Positions 57,833 through 64,000 of a DNA stretch of 64,000 nucleotides are shown here, piece after piece; position 1 is the first letter of the stretch; each line of letters opens with the position of its first letter. The translations under genes and the position numbers were made by a program. Where the stretch lies: positions 68,483,040-68,547,039 of the forward strand of contig OZ025242.1 of NCBI GenBank assembly GCA_964019155.1, written 5' to 3'. Source of the DNA: Osedax fenrisi. Taxonomy: Eukaryota; Annelida; Polychaeta; Sabellida; Siboglinidae. The notes under the pieces are model-generated. The model saw only the letters and a program-made list of their open reading frames with translations, was not told the origin of the DNA and did not search any database.

Positions 57833-58593
57833 ATGAATACACTAACATCTATTGTACTTTTAGTTACCATGGTAACTTATATTAGTACCGCACCTTACAC
57901 TGTAGATAATGACGAGGATGGAAATAATGGTTAATATAATTATAGTTATATAATATCTTAATATATATATTGTGTACTATTTTAATTATATTTTTTAATT
58001 TTATATTTATGTATATGATTTATAAGTTAATATATAATATATATATATATATATATATTATAATTTAAAAATATAATTTGTAGGAAAATGTTGTGCTGAC
58101 ATGAAGAAAATAATCACAAAATTGGAAGACAAAATAAGTAAAATTGATAATGAGTACAATAAATTATATTTATTTGTTGAAAATGAATTAAAGAAGATTC
58201 ACACTGAAGGTTGATAATTATTTAGATAATATAAATGAGTTATTCTATATTTATATATATTTCTATTTAAGATTATATAGAAATATTTAATAATGTAACT
58301 AGTCATCATTAATCTAAATATATATTTATATATTACATATTTACTTTTATAAATATATTATAAGATAACATCTTATTATACATATATTATATATAAATAT
58401 AATATTGTATATTAATAATTTTTATTATTATATAGTAAGAAATAATAAAGGAGAAAAGGGTGAAAATGGTAAAACTGGCAAAACTGGACCAAAAGGTTAT
58501 AATAATTTATAATTGTATTAATCAATAAATGATGATACTAATTTTAATAATTATAATATTAATAATATTAATAAATTATAATAATTAGTTAAA

Positions 58594-58649
<56 letters not shown>

Positions 58650-59012
58650 GGTAATAATGGAGAACGTGGATTAAATGGTTCCGATGGTCAAACTGGAGCT
58701 ACCGGAGAACAAGGAAATCGAGGAGAAACTGGTATGAGAGGAGAAGCAGGAGAGACTGGTGAAAGAGGTTTTCAAGGAAAGGCCGGAGATCAAGGTGAAA
58801 GAGGATTAAGAGGATTAGCCGGAGAGGTAGGAACGAGAGGAGAAAAAGGGTACCGAGGTGAAACTGGTAACGATGGTAAAGATGGAACTAATGGAGAACA
58901 GGGAGAAAGAGGATTTAAGGGAGAAAGAGGAGCTATTGGACCAAGAGGTAAAACAGGAGCCATTGGTCCAGCTGGTAAAGATGGAAAGGATGATGGAGGT
59001 GATCATTTATAA
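57833..59012 (+). CDS. Collagen-like secreted protein, gene F
   Basis: Exons 57833-57929, 58084-58209, 58436-58495 and 58651-59012 (97, 126, 60, 362 nt, phase 1), 214 residues. The most divergent of the intact copies: acidic linker DNDEDGNNG, coiled coil MKKIITKLEDKISKIDNEYN, triplets GERGFQG, GNDGKDG, GERGFKGERG, GAIGPAG, and tail GGDHL. Cys35-Cys36, the signal peptide and all 43 Gly-X-Y triplets are kept, which suggests purifying selection on the frame. Poly(A) signal at 59059. The antisense Ser-rich frame (58815-59006) is a shadow. Its 3' flank is cut short by a TIR element at 59474. Confidence 0.86.
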
Positions 59013-59256
59013 ATTTCAACTATTATTTATTATTTATATTTTCTATGTTTTTTTATCGAATAAATATTTTATTAATATTGGTATTATTTATTCACGTAAA
59101 ATAAACTAAATTAATTAAATGTATATATTTATAAAGAGGTAAATGTTAAAAATTATTTTTTATAAGCCAAAAGTATATAGATTATAATGTTATACAAATA
59201 CATAGTATATATAATGTATATATACATTATATATACTATGTATAATATAAGTAAAC

Positions 59257-59304
<48 letters not shown>

Positions 59305-59473
59305 CCTATAGATTGAAGTACGTATAATAAAATAAAACATTATTAGTAAAGTTAATTAATTATACAGTAACTAACACCTAAGTATAGAGACGTTCACACA
59401 TATAATGATAATTTAGCTATTTAAAAATGCTACTGTTAAATAACTAATAGATCATTTTATTTATTCAATATAT

Positions 59474-60414
59474 AGGGGAAAGTATTCTACTACGGACACT
59501 TTAACAATAAATGATCTTAACATTTTATGACTCATTATTTGTATTCAAAAATTACAATATATTAATATGTTATGTTTATAGATATTATTGTGATTTTAAA
59601 ATTTAATCTTTTAATTCCATAGATAACGGGGGTGTCCGACGGACACTGTCCGTATTCGGTACCCATTTCCGAATACGGACACCCTGTGTTATAATACGGA
59701 CAGTGTCCGTCGGACACCCTATAGGGTATATATACCACTAGATAAACTATATATTATTAATTAATCAATCAGATAAATTACAATTAATTATTTCTAATTA
59801 ATTTTATGAATAATTTAATATAATTTATTTAGTAATTAATTTATTAATTTTTATTATTTTAATAAATTAATAATACAATTTAAGTCTCTAAATAAAAATA
59901 TTTTTAGATTAAGCTTCATTGGTGGTATTAATATTATAACGCATGCGATTTTCATGAAAATCAGAATAGGTCACACGCTGCGCGCTGATTGGTTATAGGG
60001 TCCGTATTAAGACATCTATAGATGTGTTCTATAGAGTGTTATTATTAGGGATTTATATGACCTCATATTTGATAACAAATATAGAAATTATATATATATA
60101 TATAATTTTAGAATACTTTATTTTTTAATTATATTGTGTTATATTTTATATCGATACATTTGTATATTCTTGAGAAGGTTTTAAGTAGACATTTTTGTTC
60201 ATCAATTTAAAAATGTAATACAAAAATCAGTTTATTCGATATATCAATACTATTTTGAATACTTAAAATATTAAAAATACTTATTTAGACTATTTATATA
60301 ATTATGAATATGTTATTCATTAATCATTTTTGTTGTATTATTTAATATTTATGGTTTCTGAGATACAGAGAGTGTCCGTATTCGGGCACTGTCCATATTC
60401 GGTTTCTTTCCCCT
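59474..60414. mobile_element. AGGGGAAAG TIR element, copy 5 (941 bp, best TIRs)
   Basis: Starts AGGGGAAAGTATTCTACTAC and ends, on the minus strand, AGGGGAAAGAAACCGAATAT. Internal paired sites GGTGTCCGACGGACACTGTC (59631) and GGACAGTGTCCGTCGGACAC (59698) are longer than in other copies. It lies exactly where the gene F flank (TTATTCAATATAT) is joined to repeat R (ATATACTTTATGTATAAT), sequences about 2.7 kb apart in the B block. Confidence 0.82.
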
Positions 60415-63117
60415 ATATATACTTTATGTATAATAATAATATATAAATAATTATTTTATTTAAAATATTGTTAATTAATATGATATTGTATATATTTAAT
60501 TTAATCTAGAAATATCCTAATATACCCTTAATTATTTATATTAATTAGTTTATTATTAAGAACTTAAATATAAAGATTAACGTAGCACATTATTATTTTT
60601 AGGTTTATTACATGTATTCATTCAATTGTTATTTAAACTTAATTACCCTACTAGAATAGTATACTACTTATAGTACTAAAGAACGCTATTGTTTTTTTTT
60701 ATTTATGCTATGATTTATTATTATGTAATATTACATTATATTTAACACCTATTCAAATATAAACATGTATTTATACTATTAATATATGTTATGTCACTGA
60801 TAGATTATAATATTCAAGATGTCATAATTATAATACATAATATTAGATTATACTAATAATTATTATTATTAAAATTGTATTACATGTTAATATGTTATAG
60901 TTTTTTTTTAGTGTTTTCTAGTTTTTAAAATTTATTATTTTAATATATATATATATATGTATATAGTAAAATACGCTTATAACAAAATAAATATATAAAG
61001 TCCAAAAATGTCGCCAAATTATCTGGATATGTTGAGCTGTTATGTGTTGATTTCAATGTATAAACAATTATAATGATTAATAATAACTTTAATCAGATTC
61101 AGCAAAATAACAATTAAAAAAATGGTTAAACATTGAGTAAGTGTTGTGTATATAAATATACATAATATATGTATATAGGTACCAATATTACATTTCGCAA
61201 TGTATTAGAAAGTATTATGTAAAATGAAATATAGCACGTAATAAGTATATGAATAGACGTATATATTGCTGCAATTTAATTATGATTTTTATGCAGATAA
61301 GAATATAACAATTTGTTTAAATTAAATATTATTACATATAATTAAATAGTATAAAGATATTATATATATAATTACATATTAAATACTAATTATATGTAGA
61401 AATGTTGTTAACGTTTAATTATTAATAATTAATTATTATTTACAATATTTTGATATCATGCAATACTCAATATATTTACTTAATAATTAAATATAATTAA
61501 TTATTGCGTAAATTGTATTAGTATTTTTATGCTGAGTAAAATATAACAAATTACTTGAAATTGTTATTATATATATATATATATATATATATATTGACGA
61601 TACACTTTTTGTTAACATAAGATATTAGTAAAATCATTAAAATCCGCAATTAATTATTTAGATATCTATTAGAATAATACATTTATAAAAAATCAAGACT
61701 ATGTATTTGCTTAAATAAATTATCAATCAATCATATAAATTCGGAAAAATTAAAACATAATAAAATAATAGTGTACATTTATTTATTTTATTATATGGTA
61801 TACCCTAAAAAATATATTAAAATTAATTAAGAAAATACACATTTCATAAAAGATTAAATTAATTTTAAAACAAATATATAAATATATAAATTTGAAAATA
61901 AAAAATGTACAAATAATAAACATAAGTATCTACAACAATATATTGAATCTTGTAATTATAGAAGTGGTGACCTTGCATATATGAGGACTAAGCATAACCT
62001 TAGGCGCATAGTTGACAGGTCATAAACAATTACAAATCAGTCAATCTAGTGAGATGTACAATGGCGACAATTTGCCGCCACAAATAAACCGACTAATTCA
62101 TTAAGGGACGAACAATCAATTAAGTGACAATAATATATATAATATATAATATATATATTATATATATGTAATATGTATTGCATATGTTAATAATATAAAT
62201 ACATTTTAATATTGGATTATAAATGTTACTAAATATAATTTAATATTACATAATAATAAAGCATATCATAAATAAATAAAAACAATAACTCTATTTAGAG
62301 TTAGGTAATACCGTGTAAATAACAATTGAATGAAATCACGTAAAAACTTAATAATATTAATTATTTAATAATGTTCTATATTAATCTTTATATTCAAGTT
62401 CTTAATAATACAATAATTAGTGTTAATAATTAAGTTTACATTATATCAGAACATATGTTATATATAGATTACATTAAATTTATTTAATTATTGTATATAT
62501 ATATCACTATTTAGTAAATAGCAATTAATAATTCACTAATTAGTAATACGATACAATAATTAACTAATAACATTTAACAAATATTTGATAAAATAATAAA
62601 TGATAAATAATAAAATTATAAAGATTATTCATTTAACTTTAATTAGATTTTATTTAGTAAAATAAATCATAACTGATAAGAAATTAGAAAAACATTTTAT
62701 TTGAACTAATTTAATGATATATATATATGTGTGTGTGTGTGTGAATAGATTAGTCTATTGGTTGGAATTATATATTATTAGTATAACATCACTATATCAG
62801 AAAGTAAATTGTATATAAAAAACATTAGGATGGCATATTTTCCATTCGTTATTTTATAGAATAACCCCAATATAATAAATTATTATATAATGTTTATATT
62901 TTATTTATAATTTGTATTATAATTATATAAATAAATATAGAAATAATTATTTAATATTTTAAAATAACTATATATAACTATTTAATACTGTGTAGGTATA
63001 AATGTGGTATTATATACACACATATATAATAACGAAACACTATTTTTGGAGTATTTAGCATTGTATGGCGCAAATTAATATTATTTATATTTATAAAGGC
63101 AACGAAAAGTTATGGTA
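60415..63117 (+). repeat. Repeat R4, most complete uninterrupted copy (about 2.7 kb)
   Basis: Reference copy for repeat R. Landmarks: GAACGCTATTG (60681), TCGCCAAATTATCTGG (61010), CATAACCTTAGGCGCATAG (61992), TTAAGGGACGAACAATCAAT (62101), GTATGGCGCAAATTAATATT (63064). A (GT)n tract at 62730. No open frame above noise. It ends where the RTE fragment starts. Confidence 0.65.
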
Positions 63118-63741
63118 TGAGTGAGTTCAGAGAGGGATGGGCTTAGCTGAACTTATTTGCCCAAGATACGCAACAAACATTGATTTCACAACAATATTCA
63201 AATACCATACCGGCTCGGACATCACCCGGGATAAAAAGGTCCGCGTTACTTATCGCTCATCAGGATAATAATGCCAAATTAGCTACTGATGAAAAAATAA
63301 GAGAAGTTAATACAAGAAGAAATGACACGTATAAAGGCACTTGGAATGTACGTACTCTACGAGAAGAAGGACTAATAAAAGAACTTACGTATGAACTGGA
63401 TATATATCGATGGAATGTAATAGGAAATATAAGTGAAGTACGTAGAATTGTCTTTAAACATATTAATGGTGTTGGATGTATAATACATAGTGAACTAACG
63501 CGCATGGTTATGTGCTTCAATCCAATTAATGAAAGAATAGCAATCATTAGACTACACGCAATCCCATTTAACATATCAATAATACAAGTATATGCACCGA
63601 CAACAGACCATACATATGAAGAAATTGAAATATTTTACAATGATCTACAAAATTCTATATCACAAATTTCAAAGAAAGATATTCTGGTAATTCAAGGTGA
63701 TTGGGATGCTAAAATTGGCAAAGATGCACACAAAAATTGAA
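63118..63741 (+). pseudogene. RTE-type LINE, APE endonuclease domain fragment
   Basis: The frame 63180-63740 (186 codons) encodes most of an AP-type endonuclease: GTWNVRTLREEGLIKELTYE, ELDIYRWNVIG, GVGCIIHSEL, FNPINERIAIIRLHAIPFN, IIQVYAPTTDHTYEEIEIFY, and DILVIQGDWDAKIGKDAHKN. These match the RTE/craniofacial-development-protein-2-like endonuclease in order. The consensus GLAEVRW glutamate region reads GNISEVRR, so catalysis may be impaired, and the usual GDWNAKIG motif has Asp for Asn. The domain is cut off after KIGKDAHKN and followed by TIR-element sequence; RT is absent. The upstream 63118-63179 looks like its 5' leader. Confidence 0.8.
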
Positions 63742-63745
63742 GATA

Positions 63746-64000
63746 AACTCAATATTTGTATTCAAAATAACAATATATTTATATTATATGATTATAGATA
63801 TTATTGTGATTTTAAAGTTTTATTTAATCTTTTTATTCAATAGATAACGGGAGTGTCCGTATTCGGTATCCACGTCCGAATACGGACACCTGTGTTATAA
63901 TACGGATACCCTATATATCACTAGGAAACTATATATTATTGATGAACCATCAGATAAATTACAATTAAATTTATATTATTTATAATTAATTTTATGAATA
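63746..64000. mobile_element. AGGGGAAAG TIR element, copy 6 (left end missing, right end beyond window)
   Basis: Homology begins inside the element (ACTCAATATTTGTATTCAAAA), without the TIR, directly after the truncated endonuclease. It contains GATAACGGGAGTGTCCGTAT and CCGAATACGGACACC. It continues past the window end. Confidence 0.75.

Noticed and set aside
58815..59006. Antisense Ser-rich 63-residue frame in gene F
   Set aside because: Reverse complement of GGA/TCC-type triplet codons; not kept open in the other five copies.
63260..63574. 104-residue antisense frame in the RTE endonuclease
   Set aside because: Shadow of the sense frame, which shows clear endonuclease motifs.

Overview
This window looks like nuclear DNA of an animal with an extremely AT-rich genome (I estimate about four fifths A+T). 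Evidence for a eukaryote is direct: multi-exon genes with GT-AG introns, AATAAA poly(A) signals, TATA boxes and many degraded non-LTR retrotransposons. Evidence for an animal is inference from family knowledge: secreted collagen-like proteins, a secreted leucine-rich-repeat (LRR) protein with both cysteine caps, and RTE-type LINEs. I cannot name the species. There are no prokaryotic features, no CRISPR array and no tRNA or rRNA that I could recognise.

The main content is a family of secreted collagen-like genes. Six close copies form three head-to-head pairs: A(-)/B(+) at 25.0-29.4 kb, C(-)/D(+) at 39.7-44.4 kb and E(-)/F(+) at 54.7-59.0 kb. All six have the same four exons (97, 126, 60 and 362 nt, every intron in phase 1). 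The predicted 214-residue protein has a signal peptide, an acidic linker, a Cys-Cys pair, a coiled coil and 43 uninterrupted Gly-X-Y triplets with very few prolines. D has an in-frame TGA before the collagen domain. Each copy has a matched TATA box and a CRE-like site exactly 19 bp upstream of it. A diverged relative (G) lies at 1.1-3.6 kb, interrupted by a hAT-like element. An LRR gene with one 5.3 kb intron lies on the minus strand from 10395 to 4209.

The pairs sit inside larger duplicated blocks: an unclassified AT-rich repeat (called R here), the gene pair, an old LINE fragment in the spacer, and a shared 3' flank. The blocks between B and C are inverted relative to each other, so 28-41 kb is roughly palindromic. 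Paralogous blocks act as internal empty sites and expose later insertions: a LINE at 36.9-38.3 kb, another at 48.1-50.6 kb, a 1.57 kb long-TIR element with an 8-bp target duplication at 45.6-47.2 kb, and a 990-bp TIR element at 53.2 kb.

The rest is mobile-element debris: at least seven families or fragments of LINEs (Jockey/CR1-like and RTE-like), a family of about 1 kb TIR elements beginning AGGGGAAAG, fold-back elements, and long (TA)n, (ATT)n and (AAT)n tracts. Three coding-like segments of unknown function (6.2 kb, 20.4-21.5 kb, 22.1-22.6 kb) look like exons of ordinary genes or transposases, and two of them are split by TIR insertions.
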